From positions 62,001-126,000 of the forward strand of contig NZ_CP008802.1 in the NCBI RefSeq assembly GCF_000724605.1: DNA of 64,000 bases, written 5' to 3'. The stretch comes from Actinotignum schaalii. Its GTDB lineage: Bacteria > Actinomycetota > Actinomycetes > Actinomycetales > Actinomycetaceae. Position numbers and translations under genes: made by a program. Of the stretch, positions 16,864 to 26,751 are shown in pieces (the first letter of the stretch is position 1; every line of letters begins with the position of its first letter). Under the pieces are notes generated by a model that made no database searches, was not told where the DNA came from, and saw nothing but the letters and a program-made list of their open reading frames with translations.

Positions 16864-17706
16864 ATGAAGAAGCTTTCGAAAATTGTCCTGGTAGCTGCGG
16901 TGAGCGCGCTCGCGTTGAGCGGCTGCGGTAGCTCGGATTCGTCCTCCTCCGCTCCCGCGAAGAACGACGACGGCGCGGTGCGCCTCGTTGTCGGCGCCTC
17001 GCCGGCCCCGCATAAGCAGATCCTGGAATTCGTCAATGACAACCTTGCCAAGGATGCCGGTTTCACCCTGGACATCCGCGAGTACAACGATTACGTGCAG
17101 CCCAATGTGGCGCTCAACGCCGGGGAAATCGACGCGAATTACTTCCAGCACCTGCCCTACCTTGAGAACGAAATCAAGGAAAAGAACTACACCCTGGACC
17201 ACGGCGCGGGCATTCACATCGAGCCCTACGGCATCTACTCCAAGAAGATCAAGCAGCTCAGCGAGCTCAAGGACAATGCTGTGGTGGGCGTGACGAACGA
17301 TCCGTCCAACCAGGCCCGCGCCCTCGACCTGCTCCAGAAGAACAACCTCATCAAGCTCAACCCGCAGGTTGCTTCGCCCACCATTTACGATGTGGTGGAC
17401 AACCCGAAGAACCTCACCTTCCGCGAAGCGGATGCCCCCTCGGTCCCGAAGATCCTCCCGGACGTGGATATTGCGATTATCAACGGTAACTTCGCCCTCC
17501 AAAACGGCCTGGTTCCCTCCAAGGATGCTATCTACACCGAAGATCCCACCGATAACCCCTACGGCAATATCCTCGCCTGGAACTCCAAGGCCACCGGCGA
17601 GAAGCTTGAGGGCGTAAAGAAGCTGGATGCGGCGCTGCACAGCCCCGAAGTTGCCAAGTACATTCGCGATACCTGGCCCAACGGCGAAGTTATTCCCGCC
17701 TTCTAA
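16864..17706 (+). CDS. metQ: Methionine-binding lipoprotein
   Basis: Extracellular substrate-binding lipoprotein of the NlpA/MetQ family. The lipobox is LSGC with the acylated C21, followed by a Ser-rich linker. The family core is evident: ASPAPHKQILEF, NEFVQPN-type segment YNDYVQPNVALNAGEIDANY FQHLPYL, and the ligand-binding GVTNDPSN. It is the last gene of metNIQ, with a hairpin terminator 79 bp downstream. Methionine is the expected ligand; cysteine or another sulfur amino acid cannot be excluded. Confidence 0.93.
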   Translation: MKKLSKIVLVAAVSALALSGCGSSDSSSSAPAKNDDGAVRLVVGASPAPHKQILEFVNDNLAKDAGFTLDIREYNDYVQPNVALNAGEIDANYFQHLPYLENEIKEKNYTLDHGAGIHIEPYGIYSKKIKQLSELKDNAVVGVTNDPSNQARALDLLQKNNLIKLNPQVASPTIYDVVDNPKNLTFREADAPSVPKILPDVDIAIINGNFALQNGLVPSKDAIYTEDPTDNPYGNILAWNSKATGEKLEGVKKLDAALHSPEVAKYIRDTWPNGEVIPAF

Positions 17707-17784
17707 GGCTCATCGCCCCGTGCGTGATCACGCCGAGCGGAATTACCCCGCCGTGCCTGCCGCACCGGTAGTCACGTGAGCTCT

Positions 17785-17823
17785 CAGCTGCCCGGCGCCT
17801 CGTTTCGAGGTGCCGGGCAGCTG
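17785..17823 (+). terminator. Hairpin terminator after metQ
   Basis: An 18-bp stem (CAGCTGCCCGGCGCCTCG against CGAGGTGCCGGGCAGCTG, one G-T pair) with a TTT loop and no T-run. In the rest of the 17707-18046 gap (340 bp) I see no gene; a TAGAAT hexamer at 17946-17951 could be the -10 box of the tig promoter, without a clear -35. Confidence 0.7.
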
Positions 17824-18046
17824 CGTCGTCGGCATGCTTCAGGGCGCTGTGCGCAGCGGACCCCCGAGCCCCGCGCGGGTGAGAGTGCGTTCACATATAG
17901 CACGTAGTTTGGCGCTAGAACTCCCATCACCCGGGGTGCGTGCCGTAGAATTAGCGGGTATGCCCGCGCCCGGCGCGGCGCAGTAAGGGGACGGATTCGT
18001 CCTATCGGCAAGGGTTATCACCCCCATTTTTAGACTGGAGAAAAAG

Positions 18047-19672
18047 TTGGAAAGCTCCTACGAACAGCTCGATCCCACCCAGGTGAAGCTGACCGTTGAG
18101 GTTCCTTTCGAGGAATTCAAGCCGGAAATTGACAAGGCTGCGAAGACCATCGGCAACCAGGTGCAGATCCCTGGCTTCCGCCGGGGGCACGTGCCCGCGC
18201 GCGTTCTGGAAGCGCAGATTGGCCGCGCCGCGATTGTGGAGCAGGCGATTAACGACTCCCTGGACGGCTACTACCAGGACGTCCTGGAAGAACATGACCT
18301 CGTGCCCATGGGCCGCCCCGCGGTGGACGTGACCGGCGTGGCGATGGAGAAGAACTCCACCGAGCCGCTTGCCTTCACCGTCACGGTGGATGTGCGCCCG
18401 GCGATTGTGATTCCGGATCCGGCGCAGTACAGCTTCGAAGTGGAAGCCACCAATGCTGATGCGGATGCCGTGGATGAGCGCCTCGAGCAGCTGCGCGAAC
18501 GCTTCGCCACCCTCACAACGGTGGAGCGCGCCGCCGCCAGCCGCGATTACGTCACCATTAACCTCTCCGCCAGTATCAATGGCGAAGAAGTTGATTCGGT
18601 GGAGGGCGTGTCCTACCGCATCGGTGATGACAATATGCTCGATGGCCTCGATGAGGCCGTCAACGGCGCCTCCGCTGGCGATGAGCTCAGCTTCACCTCC
18701 ACCCTCGTGGGCGGCGAGCACGCCGGGGAGCAGGCCGATGTGACCGTCGTGGTGGAGAAGGTGCAGGAATCCGAGCTTCCGGAAGCGGATGACGATTTCG
18801 CCCAGCTCGCCTCCGAATTCGACACCATTGAGGAACTGCGCGCGGACCTGGCGGAGAAGGCCGCCACGGATGCCGCCCAGGTCCAGGTCATGGCCGCTCG
18901 CAACCTCCTCCTCGATAAGCTCCGCGAGGATGTCACGGTGCAGCTGCCCAAGCGCGTGATCGACGCCGAAGTGGAACGCCACCTCGAATCCGAAAACCGC
19001 GCCACCGACGATGACCACGCCAAGGAAATCCGCGGCGAGATCCGCGATTCCCTGCGTGACCAGATCATCCTGGACGAACTGGTCAAGAAGTTCGGCGTGG
19101 AGACCAACCAGGATGAACTCTTCAACTTCCTGGTCCAGCAGGCCCAGTCCTACGGCATGGATCCCAACCAGTTCATCTCCGCGGCCGCCCAGACCGGCCA
19201 GCTCGGTGCCTTCAGCGGCGAGCTGCGCCGCGGCAAGGCGCTTATCTCCGCGCTGCGCCTGGCCAAGGTTGTGGACACCAACGGCAACGAGGTGGATGTC
19301 ATCAAGGTCGTCGGCGAAAAGCCGGAAGGCGAACTGACCCCGGACTTCTCCGCCGCCCCGTCCCGCCCCGTGTGGGATGGCCCGGTTGATGAAGACGGCG
19401 CGGCTGACTCCGCTCCGGTGCAGGGCGACGACGCCGCGGCCCCGGCAGCCGAGGCTGCCGCTGCCGCGGAGGAAGCCCCCGCAGCGGACTCCGGCGCGGA
19501 TGCGCCGGCCGCGGATGCGGACGCTTTTGATCCGGCCGCCAAGAAGGTGGATGAGGTCGTGGAATACGCCCAGGGTGCGGATGCTGCTGAGGTGGCCCGC
19601 GTGCTCGAAGCTGAGAAGGCCGGCAAGGCCCGCAAGACCCTCGTGAAGAAGCTCGAGGAGCTTCTCGGCTAA
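18047..19672 (+). CDS. tig: Trigger factor with acidic C-terminal extension
   Basis: Ribosome-bound chaperone and prolyl isomerase for nascent chains. The start is a TTG codon, set by GGAG six bases ahead and by homology (MESSYEQLDPTQVKLTVEVP). The ribosome-docking motif GFRRGHVP is at residues 43-50, the FKBP-type domain at about 160-245, and the helical C-terminal domain to about 440. Most trigger factors stop at 430-470 residues; this one has 541. The additional tail is Ala/Asp/Glu-rich low complexity, then a compact Lys-rich end (KVDEVVEYAQ...KARKTLVKKLEELL), which resembles short helical tails on other actinobacterial proteins. Normally next to clpP1, here separated from it by 5.4 kb. 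Confidence 0.95.
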   Translation: MESSYEQLDPTQVKLTVEVPFEEFKPEIDKAAKTIGNQVQIPGFRRGHVPARVLEAQIGRAAIVEQAINDSLDGYYQDVLEEHDLVPMGRPAVDVTGVAMEKNSTEPLAFTVTVDVRPAIVIPDPAQYSFEVEATNADADAVDERLEQLRERFATLTTVERAAASRDYVTINLSASINGEEVDSVEGVSYRIGDDNMLDGLDEAVNGASAGDELSFTSTLVGGEHAGEQADVTVVVEKVQESELPEADDDFAQLASEFDTIEELRADLAEKAATDAAQVQVMAARNLLLDKLREDVTVQLPKRVIDAEVERHLESENRATDDDHAKEIRGEIRDSLRDQIILDELVKKFGVETNQDELFNFLVQQAQSYGMDPNQFISAAAQTGQLGAFSGELRRGKALISALRLAKVVDTNGNEVDVIKVVGEKPEGELTPDFSAAPSRPVWDGPVDEDGAADSAPVQGDDAAAPAAEAAAAAEEAPAADSGADAPAADADAFDPAAKKVDEVVEYAQGADAAEVARVLEAEKAGKARKTLVKKLEELLG

Positions 19673-19762
19673 TTCGGGATGCACTAACTGCCCGCTAGCG
19701 TGGTGGGCGTGTGGGGTGGGAGGCTCGGCCTCCCACCCCACACGCGTATGCGCAGCGCAGCT

Positions 19763-19880
19763 GCGCCGTCGTCGTACCATCACGGCACCCACGGGGCGCC
19801 GCACCGTGGGCACCGTCCCGCCGTCCCGCACCGTCGCACCGTGCTCTTCCCGCCGTGGCGCCGTCCGCACCATTGGCACC
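19763..19880. repeat. GC-rich dispersed repeat, tig side
   Basis: Begins GCGCCGTCGTCGTACCAT, sharing 15 bases with the copy at 933, and continues with five CACCGT words among GCCGT words. The 19673-20027 gap (355 bp) consists of this repeat and a short AT-richer stretch before the next gene; no other gene is seen. Confidence 0.75.
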
Positions 19881-20027
19881 GTCGCAATGTGATATTCACG
19901 TGAAGCTCCTTAAATTAAGAGCCCGTTTACGGCTCATTAAGGCGACTTCAATAGTTTGAGCAATGGAAACGCGTGTTTCCGGGTCGGGCCAATCCGCGCC
20001 CCGACTAGCTCAAAGCGAAGGATATTC

Positions 20028-23000
20028 ATGCGACACGTGCGTCGAGCAGTAGCGGCTCTAGCTGCCGCTACGCTAGTGCCGGTCGGGGTGGCATTCACGG
20101 TGCCAGCCGCGGCCGAGCCAGTACTCCCGGGAGTCGATTCACCGGCTCTCGCCTCTACGAATGAGAATCCCGTCGTCGTGGACGGGGTGACTCAACCCAT
20201 GGATCCGCGTCCCGGCTTCCGGGTGCTGCCCTACCTGCAGCGCCCCGGTGCCCACGAGATGACGATTAACTGGTTTACGGAACTGGGCCATAATGCCGTT
20301 CTCACCATCAGCGGCCCGGGCCTGCCCGCCGAAGGGCGCACCTACACCGTGGCCGGCGTGCAGAACCCGGTCAACGATTACCAGGATTACGAACTCAAGC
20401 AGGGCACCCTCAGCCGCGGGAAGGCGCTGTCTGTACCGCAGGGTGCCTGGATCCGCGCCGATCATCCCTACAAGTACAGCCAGCGCGTGGAAGAGCTCCA
20501 GCCCAGCTCCACCTACACCTACACGGTCACGGTGGATGGCTACGCGCATTCCGCCACGCTCCGTACCCTTCCCGACGGGAAGGCCGGGATCACCGATCCG
20601 CTCCACATCATCGCCTTCTCCGATACCGAAACCGATCCCATCGGGCGCGTGACCTACCGCGAATGGGAACAGACCCTCAACCTGGCCGAGGGCTCCGAAG
20701 AGCGCCCGGGCAAGGGCTCGGCCTGGGATGAGAAATTCGGCGGCTCCACCCGCAACGGGAAGTACGCCGTCAATTACATGCTCACCGAGGATAAGGCGCA
20801 GGAAATCAATAACGCCGCCATTGCCGCCGCCAAGCCGGACCTGGTGCTGCTGCCCGGCGATATCGCCGAACGCGCCTCCTCCCAAAGCCACTGGGACGAA
20901 TGGTTCCGCTACTTCGCCGGTGATAAGGGCCAGCTCCTCGATTCCATCCCGGTGATCACCTCGCTGGGCAACCACGAAGTGTACGGCTACGGCAGCCCGG
21001 ATGATCGCACCGCGGTAGCGCGGGCGCGTGCCGCCTACAACCAGGTATTTGATACCAACGGCTCGGATAACGCGAATGCGCGCGATGCCTACCACCGCAC
21101 CGATATGGGGCCGGTGACGATCATCAGCCTCGATTCGACCAACGGCACCGATCAGACCCCGAAGACGATGCCGGAAGAAGCCAAGATCGAGGGCAATGAC
21201 GAAGGCATTACCGCCGCTCAGCTCGGGACCGACACCCAGGGCGTTTTCCCGTACGAGGAATACGCGCGGGACTTCCCCAAGTCGGTGGCGGCCGGCTGGT
21301 GGGGCCCGGATGCGGCTCCCGATTCGGTGGATCAGCCCAGCTTTATGCCCGGCTCGGATCAGTACCGCTGGCTCGAAAAGCAGCTGGCTGATGCCCGCGC
21401 CAAGGGCCAGATTATTATCGTGCAGTACCACCACGTGGCTTACTCCAACGGTGTGCACGGCACCCCGATGGGCCACAAGTTCCCCGATCAGCAGCCGGGT
21501 GTGCCCATGCGCCACCTCCAGCCGCTCTTCGAAAAGTATAATGTGGCCTCGGTTTTCTCCGGCCATGACGAAATGTTCCAGGCCTCCTACGTGGACGAAG
21601 CCGGCGACGGGGTGGGCGTGTACCACTGGGACGTCGGGGTAGCCTCCGACGGTCTGCGCGGCGAAAAGATGGTCAAGACGGGGGAGAACGGCGCCTACGA
21701 ACCGCTGCGTTTCAACTCCCACTCCGTGTGGATGGCGCAGGCCGACGAACCGGAAATGTGGAAGACCAATGAGGCGGGCGTGAAGAAGCTCATCTCGGGC
21801 GGGAAGCATTACGGCCACCTGGATATTAAAATCAATCCCTACGCCGGTCCGGCCCTCGATTCCGGGGTGAAGCCGGCCGCCGAAATGGTCATGACCCCCA
21901 TCTCGCTCTTCCCGATCCTCGACAATAACTACGAGGTAGAAAAGGTGGAGCGCCGCGAGCTGCTTTCCGGGCAGTTCACCGTGTACCTCGATGCGGAAGG
22001 CAACCCGCTGGCGGGCACCCCGCAGGAAGGTACCGGCGAAGACGGGACCGGCGGGGCGGAAGAAAAGACCCCGCTGTCGAACTTCGCGCTCGGCGTTATC
22101 CCGGACACCCAGTTCTACTCGCGCTACGCCACGGAAGAAACCGGTAACCAATTCGGCGCCATGTACGGCAGCGAACCCTTCTCCGCTCAGACCTCCTGGA
22201 TTGCGCAGAACGCTGAGAAGTACGGCATTAAGATGTCCATGCACCTGGGCGATATCGTGGATCAGTACAACCACCCCCAGCAGTGGGAAATCGCCGATAA
22301 AGCCATGAAGATTCTCGAGGACGCGGGGCATCCCTACTCGATTCTTGCCGGGAATCACGACGTCGGGGCCGATGCCTCGGATACCGACCCGGTTGGCTAC
22401 GGCACCTACAAGGAATGGTTCGGGGCCGAGCGCGCCGCCAAGAACTCCACCTTCGTGGAACGCGATCCTTCCGGAGCGCACGAATACCACATTCTCAAGG
22501 TCAACGGCCAAGATTTCCTGGTCATGAACCTGTCCTGGCAGGCCCAGGATGACGCGCTGCAATGGGCATCCGATGTGCTCGATGCTCATCCCACCACCCC
22601 CACGATTGTTAATTCGCATCAGCTGATTAACGTGGAGGGCGACGGCGTGACTCCGCTGGCCACCGAATTCGGTGAAAAGGTGTGGAATAAGCTCATCCGC
22701 AACCACGATCAGGTGTTCCTCACCTTCAACGGCCACCATCACGGCGCGACCACCTGGACGCGCACGAACGACGCCGGCCACCCCGTCTACCAGGTCCTCA
22801 TGGATTACCAGATGGCCTACATGGGCGGAAACGGCTACATGGGCATGGTGGAATTCGACCTGCCGGGCAATAAGATCTACCAGACCTCCTTCTCGCCCTG
22901 GGTCATGACGAAGGCCAAGGACACCCTTGTTCCCGATGACCAGGCGATTCTTAACGGTGCGGGCCAAACTTTCGAGCTTGACTTCAACTTCGCCGAACGT

Positions 23001-24770
23001 TTCCCGAACCTCGTGATCGCTGATACCAAGGCTTCTTTGACGACGCCGCAGCTGCGCGAGTGGCTTGCCAGCTACGATGCGCCGACCCAGGTGACCCCCA
23101 CCGCCCCGAGCGGTGCGGAGGACTACCCGAAGGTGGACAGCACCGTGGCCCACTGGAAGATGCCGGTGGATAAGGCCGAAGGCACCCCGGTTGCCGTGGG
23201 TGAAGCCATCGTGGATGCCGTGGGTGGGGATAACTTCACCCGGGCCCCGCTGGACCAGCCAGGTTCCAAGGGAGCCGAAGAGGGCGACGTCGTATGGACC
23301 CGTGACCACCATCCGCTCTCGGCCAATGCCGGTGCGGTGTGCTTCGCCAATGGCGGGCGTGATAACGCACGGTGGAATAACTTCGTGACCGCCGCCGATG
23401 CCGCCGTCAATAACGAGACCTTCGAGAACGGTTTCACCTTCGAAACCTTCATCAAGATCTCCCCGAAGTTCGATAACAAGAACAATGCCTGGATGGCCTG
23501 GCTTTCCCGCGATGGCCAGCGCCAGAATATCGCCGGCTACAACAACACCGAGGGCGAGGAACCGCCCTTCGCGTGGGCGCTGTCGAACCTGGCGGAAATC
23601 CAGTTCTCCTTCGTGGATTCTCAGAAGCCCACCCCGGCCGAATCTTCGGCCTGGTCCGGTGAGATTGTGTCGCGCGATCAGTGGCTCCACCTCGCGGTGG
23701 TCAATGATCCGGAGACCAAGATGACCACCATGTACGTGGATGGGGTACCGGTGCTGCGTAATTCGCCGGGCACCGTGGGCGTGGGCACCCAGGGCCTGCC
23801 GTGGGTCCTCGGGGCGGGTTCCTACGCCGGGGTGCGTGAATCCGGCTTCCAGGGCTGTATCGGTGAAGTCCGCCTCGTGGGCGAACCGCTGGACTCCAGC
23901 AAGTGGCTGACCGCGCGCGCCGGGGAAACCCCGGGTGGCGAGCAGCCCGGCGGTGAAGAGCCGGGTACGGAGCCGAGCGTGGAGCCGACGGCGCCGGGCA
24001 CGGAGCCTACCGCGCCGGGCACGGAACCGAGCACGCCGGGGACCGAACCGGGCGATAAGCCCAGTGAAGAACCGAGCAAGCCGGCGGTGCCGCAGGGTAA
24101 CCTGCTCTTCGCTTCCACCGCTCTGGCCGGTGGCAACGCCGACCGCGTGACCAGCTACGGTCGCGCTGGCGAAACCATCTTCGTGGGCGATTGGGACGGC
24201 GATGGCGTGGACACCCCCGGGGTGCGCCGCGGCAACACCTTCCTGCTGACCAATGCCGCCACCGGCAATGCCCAGCTGCAATTCTCCTTCGGCCGCGCGG
24301 ATGACGAGATCGTTATCGGCGACTGGAACGGGGACGGCAAGGACACCATCGGGGTGCGCCGCGGCAACACGGTGTACGTACGTGATGACCTAGCCGGTGG
24401 CAACCACACGGTCGCGGTTTCCTTCGGGCGCCACGGCGACCAGATGGTGGCCGGTGACTGGGATGGCAACGGGCGCGATGAACTCGCGGTGCGCCGCGGA
24501 AACACCGTGTTCGCCCAGTCTTCCTTCGCGGACACCCAGGCGAAGTCCACCTCCTCCTACGGCCGGCCCGGCGATGTGTTCCTCGCCGGTGACTGGAATG
24601 GGGACGGCGTGGACGGCATCGGCGTGGTCCGCGGCAATATCTGGCACCTGCGTGAAAACGTGGGCGAGGGCGTTGCGGTGGCCAGCTTCGGCTTCGGCCG
24701 CGCCGGCGATGTGTTCCTCGCCGGTGACTGGACCGGGGCGGGCGCTGACCGCCCGGCCGTCAATCGTTAG
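20028..24770 (+). CDS. Secreted double calcineurin-like phosphoesterase with LamG and GDWDGDG repeats
   Basis: A 1580-residue exported protein. In order: signal peptide (RRAVAALAAATLVPVGVAFT...), a purple-acid-phosphatase-like beta domain (about 55-190), first metallophosphoesterase (FSDTET near 195, PGDIAE near 274, GNHEVYG near 315, YHHVA near 466, SGHDE near 510), second metallophosphoesterase (PDTQ near 691, LGDIVD near 740, AGNHDVG near 774, NSHQL near 862, NGHHHGA near 900), LamG/ConA-like domain (about 1120-1300), a GTEP-rich linker, and five units with GDWDGDG and RRGN motifs to the end. Both metal sites look complete. Such terminal repeats occur on exported hydrolases of Actinomycetaceae and probably hold the protein at the cell surface (inference). 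Start chosen for AAGGAT seven bases ahead. Phosphate or nucleotide scavenging is likely; the substrate is unknown. Confidence 0.85.
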   Translation: MRHVRRAVAALAAATLVPVGVAFTVPAAAEPVLPGVDSPALASTNENPVVVDGVTQPMDPRPGFRVLPYLQRPGAHEMTINWFTELGHNAVLTISGPGLPAEGRTYTVAGVQNPVNDYQDYELKQGTLSRGKALSVPQGAWIRADHPYKYSQRVEELQPSSTYTYTVTVDGYAHSATLRTLPDGKAGITDPLHIIAFSDTETDPIGRVTYREWEQTLNLAEGSEERPGKGSAWDEKFGGSTRNGKYAVNYMLTEDKAQEINNAAIAAAKPDLVLLPGDIAERASSQSHWDEWFRYFAGDKGQLLDSIPVITSLGNHEVYGYGSPDDRTAVARARAAYNQVFDTNGSDNANARDAYHRTDMGPVTIISLDSTNGTDQTPKTMPEEAKIEGNDEGITAAQLGTDTQGVFPYEEYARDFPKSVAAGWWGPDAAPDSVDQPSFMPGSDQYRWLEKQLADARAKGQIIIVQYHHVAYSNGVHGTPMGHKFPDQQPGVPMRHLQPLFEKYNVASVFSGHDEMFQASYVDEAGDGVGVYHWDVGVASDGLRGEKMVKTGENGAYEPLRFNSHSVWMAQADEPEMWKTNEAGVKKLISGGKHYGHLDIKINPYAGPALDSGVKPAAEMVMTPISLFPILDNNYEVEKVERRELLSGQFTVYLDAEGNPLAGTPQEGTGEDGTGGAEEKTPLSNFALGVIPDTQFYSRYATEETGNQFGAMYGSEPFSAQTSWIAQNAEKYGIKMSMHLGDIVDQYNHPQQWEIADKAMKILEDAGHPYSILAGNHDVGADASDTDPVGYGTYKEWFGAERAAKNSTFVERDPSGAHEYHILKVNGQDFLVMNLSWQAQDDALQWASDVLDAHPTTPTIVNSHQLINVEGDGVTPLATEFGEKVWNKLIRNHDQVFLTFNGHHHGATTWTRTNDAGHPVYQVLMDYQMAYMGGNGYMGMVEFDLPGNKIYQTSFSPWVMTKAKDTLVPDDQAILNGAGQTFELDFNFAERFPNLVIADTKASLTTPQLREWLASYDAPTQVTPTAPSGAEDYPKVDSTVAHWKMPVDKAEGTPVAVGEAIVDAVGGDNFTRAPLDQPGSKGAEEGDVVWTRDHHPLSANAGAVCFANGGRDNARWNNFVTAADAAVNNETFENGFTFETFIKISPKFDNKNNAWMAWLSRDGQRQNIAGYNNTEGEEPPFAWALSNLAEIQFSFVDSQKPTPAESSAWSGEIVSRDQWLHLAVVNDPETKMTTMYVDGVPVLRNSPGTVGVGTQGLPWVLGAGSYAGVRESGFQGCIGEVRLVGEPLDSSKWLTARAGETPGGEQPGGEEPGTEPSVEPTAPGTEPTAPGTEPSTPGTEPGDKPSEEPSKPAVPQGNLLFASTALAGGNADRVTSYGRAGETIFVGDWDGDGVDTPGVRRGNTFLLTNAATGNAQLQFSFGRADDEIVIGDWNGDGKDTIGVRRGNTVYVRDDLAGGNHTVAVSFGRHGDQMVAGDWDGNGRDELAVRRGNTVFAQSSFADTQAKSTSSYGRPGDVFLAGDWNGDGVDGIGVVRGNIWHLRENVGEGVAVASFGFGRAGDVFLAGDWTGAGADRPAVNR

Positions 24771-24808
24771 CAGCTCACTAGCAGCGGCTAGTAGTTAGCC
24801 ACCTTTCC

Positions 24809-24855
24809 AGCGGGAGGGCAGCGAGTAACATCTCGCCGCCCTCCCGCTCTTTTCT
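24809..24855 (+). terminator. Rho-independent terminator of the phosphoesterase gene
   Basis: A long stem (AGCGGGAGGGC then GCGAG, paired with CTCGC then GCCCTCCCGCT, one mismatch) with a 6-base loop, followed by CTTTTCTC. Confidence 0.85.
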
Positions 24856-24866
24856 CAGTTGCGGTG

Positions 24867-24990
24867 CCGTAACGGGGCGCTGGCGCGTGGCACCGTAACG
24901 CGGCGCCGCCACGCTGGCGCGCGGCGTGCTGGCGCCGTCGTGCTCCGTCCCACCGTGGGCGCCGTCGCCCCGTGCACCGTGACGGCGCCA
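24867..24990. repeat. GC-rich dispersed repeat, clpP1 side
   Basis: Contains GGTGCCGTAACGGGGCGC, two GGCGCCGTCG words and three CACCGT words. It is in the same orientation as the copy at 19763, so the phosphoesterase gene is bracketed. The 24771-25104 gap contains the terminator, this repeat and the clpP1 promoter region; no further gene. Confidence 0.72.
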
Positions 24991-25104
24991 ACCATGCGCC
25001 ATCAGCGAAAAAGTCTCGAGCCAGGATGATCACGGCGGCCCGCGGGCGTTAAAGTCGCATACGAGTATGGAATCTCCGCGTGGAGGTTCCGAGGAAGGAA
25101 AACC

Positions 25105-25770
25105 GTGACCACATCACCTCGCATGGAAGGCCGGGATAATAACCAGCCTTCAGCATTCGGCGATGCTGTTTACCAGCGCCTCCTCAAGGAAAGAATCATT
25201 TGGCTCGGCTCGGAAGTTCGCGATGATAATGCGAATCAGATTTGCGCCCAGATGATGCTCCTTGCCGCGGAGGATCCGGAGAGCGATATTTACCTGTACA
25301 TTAATTCTCCGGGTGGCTCGGTCACCGCGGGTATGGCCATTTTCGACACCATGCAGTATGTTCAGCCGGATGTTGTGACGGTGGCGATGGGCATGGCTGC
25401 CTCGATGGGCCAATTCCTGCTCTCAGCTGGCACGAAGGGCAAGCGCTATATCACCCCGCACACCCGCGTCCTTATGCATCAGCCTTCGGGTGGTGCCGGC
25501 GGGGTGGCCGCTGATATTCGCATCAACGCGAACCTCATCTTGCAGATGAAGGAAGAACTGGCCGGGCTCAACGCCAAGCACACCGGTAAGTCGCTGGAAC
25601 AGATCCTGGAAGATTCCGAACGTGACCACTGGTTCACCGCCCAGGAAGCACTGGAATACGGCTTCGTGGACCACATTATTTCCAACTCGCAGGTCATGCT
25701 CAAGAAGCCGAATAGCGGTAATAACGACGGCGCACTCGAAGCCAGCCACGCGGGGGAGGAGCTCTCATGA
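25105..25770 (+). CDS. clpP1: ATP-dependent Clp protease proteolytic subunit 1
   Basis: Serine peptidase subunit that forms the mixed ClpP1P2 barrel of Actinobacteria. Catalytic residues: S100 in GMAASMGQ, H125 in LMHQPSGG and the Asp in the YGFVDHI region. The oxyanion/strand motif INSPGGSV is at 67-74. Start is GTG with GAGGAAGG ahead. The 221-residue length allows for a short N-terminal propeptide. The stop overlaps the clpP2 start (ATGA), so the two are coupled. Confidence 0.96.
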   Translation: MTTSPRMEGRDNNQPSAFGDAVYQRLLKERIIWLGSEVRDDNANQICAQMMLLAAEDPESDIYLYINSPGGSVTAGMAIFDTMQYVQPDVVTVAMGMAASMGQFLLSAGTKGKRYITPHTRVLMHQPSGGAGGVAADIRINANLILQMKEELAGLNAKHTGKSLEQILEDSERDHWFTAQEALEYGFVDHIISNSQVMLKKPNSGNNDGALEASHAGEELS

Positions 25771-26513
25771 CGATGAATTTCCGAGCCGCGGGTAACCTGC
25801 CCGCCATGATGGCCGCCTACGGCGCCGGTTCCGTTCCCGGTGCTGGCAACGTACCCAGCGCCGGTTTCGGCCACGGTAGCGCGGGCCCGATGCCCTCCAG
25901 CCGCTACGTGCTTCCCGATTTCGAAGAACGCACCCCCTACGGGTACAAGCGTTCCAACCCCTACACCAAGCTTTTCGAGGATCGCATTATTTTCCTCGGG
26001 GTGCAGGTGGATGACGCTTCGGCCGATGATGTGATGGCGCAGCTGCTCGTCCTGGAATCGATGGACCCGAACTCCCCGGTGACCATGTACATCAACTCCC
26101 CGGGCGGTTCTTTTACCGCGCTCACTGCTATTTACGACACGATGCAGTACATTAAGCCGCAAATCCAGACCGTGTGCCTGGGCCAGGCGGCTTCCGCGGC
26201 GGCGGTGCTGCTGGCGGCCGGCTCCCCGGGGCGGCGCCTGGCGCTCCCCAATGCCCGGGTGCTCATCCACCAGCCGGCAATGGAGGGCATGCAAGGCCAG
26301 GCCACGGATATTTCCATCGTGGCTGATGAGCTCGACCGCATGACGGAATGGCTCGTCAATACCCTGGCGCACCACAGCGGGAAATCTCCCGATGAGGTGC
26401 GGGCGGATATCCAGCGCGATAAGATCCTCACCGCCCAGCAGGCCAAGGACTACGGCCTGGTGGATAACGTGCTCGAATCGCGTAAAAATGCGGATGTCGT
26501 AACCAACGGTTAA
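25767..26513 (+). CDS. clpP2: ATP-dependent Clp protease proteolytic subunit 2
   Basis: Second ClpP paralogue; partner of ClpP1 and the expected contact for the ClpX ring. Catalytic S143 ([10 protein letters not shown]), H168 (LIHQPAMEG) and a downstream Asp in DYGLVDNV. At 248 residues it is longer than usual: the first 45 residues are Gly/Ala/Pro-rich and low in complexity, so they are either a long propeptide or the start is further in. No better ribosome site is visible inside. Confidence 0.95.
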   Translation: MTMNFRAAGNLPAMMAAYGAGSVPGAGNVPSAGFGHGSAGPMPSSRYVLPDFEERTPYGYKRSNPYTKLFEDRIIFLGVQVDDASADDVMAQLLVLESMDPNSPVTMYINSPGGSFTALTAIYDTMQYIKPQIQTVCLGQAASAAAVLLAAGSPGRRLALPNARVLIHQPAMEGMQGQATDISIVADELDRMTEWLVNTLAHHSGKSPDEVRADIQRDKILTAQQAKDYGLVDNVLESRKNADVVTNG

Positions 26514-26574
26514 TGCGATTCTCGCGCTCGTGCTCCGGGCTGTAGCTTCGGGCGGTAGCGCGTATCATGGGCGG

Positions 26575-26650
26575 GTAGGGGCCGGGTGCTCCTGCCCGCT
26601 CACGTGCATGGGGCGGCGGGGCACGGCGCGAGAGCTGCGTCGTCGTACAT
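26575..26650. repeat. GC-rich repeat between clpP2 and clpX
   Basis: A GGGGCCGGGTGCTCC... segment that ends in GCTGCGTCGTCGTACAT, matching the GTCGTCGTAC end of the repeat family. The 238-bp gap holds no gene. Confidence 0.5.
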
Positions 26651-26751
26651 CTCACTGACCGGGCGCCCCGCGTGGGAACGTGACCTTTGGGCGCAGATGC
26701 GGTGAAATAGGGAAGACGCGCGTACGGCGCGGCCGCGAGGCAAGGAGGAAC

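Noticed and set aside
18002-19879. Open frame of 625 codons antisense to tig
   Set aside because: The plus strand is trigger factor beyond doubt; the antisense translation is His/Gly/Leu-rich noise without a ribosome site.
20139-24281. Open frame of 1380 codons on the minus strand
   Set aside because: It lies entirely antisense to the phosphoesterase gene, whose protein has clear domains. Long antisense frames arise from GC-rich third positions, and its translation shows no recognisable motif.
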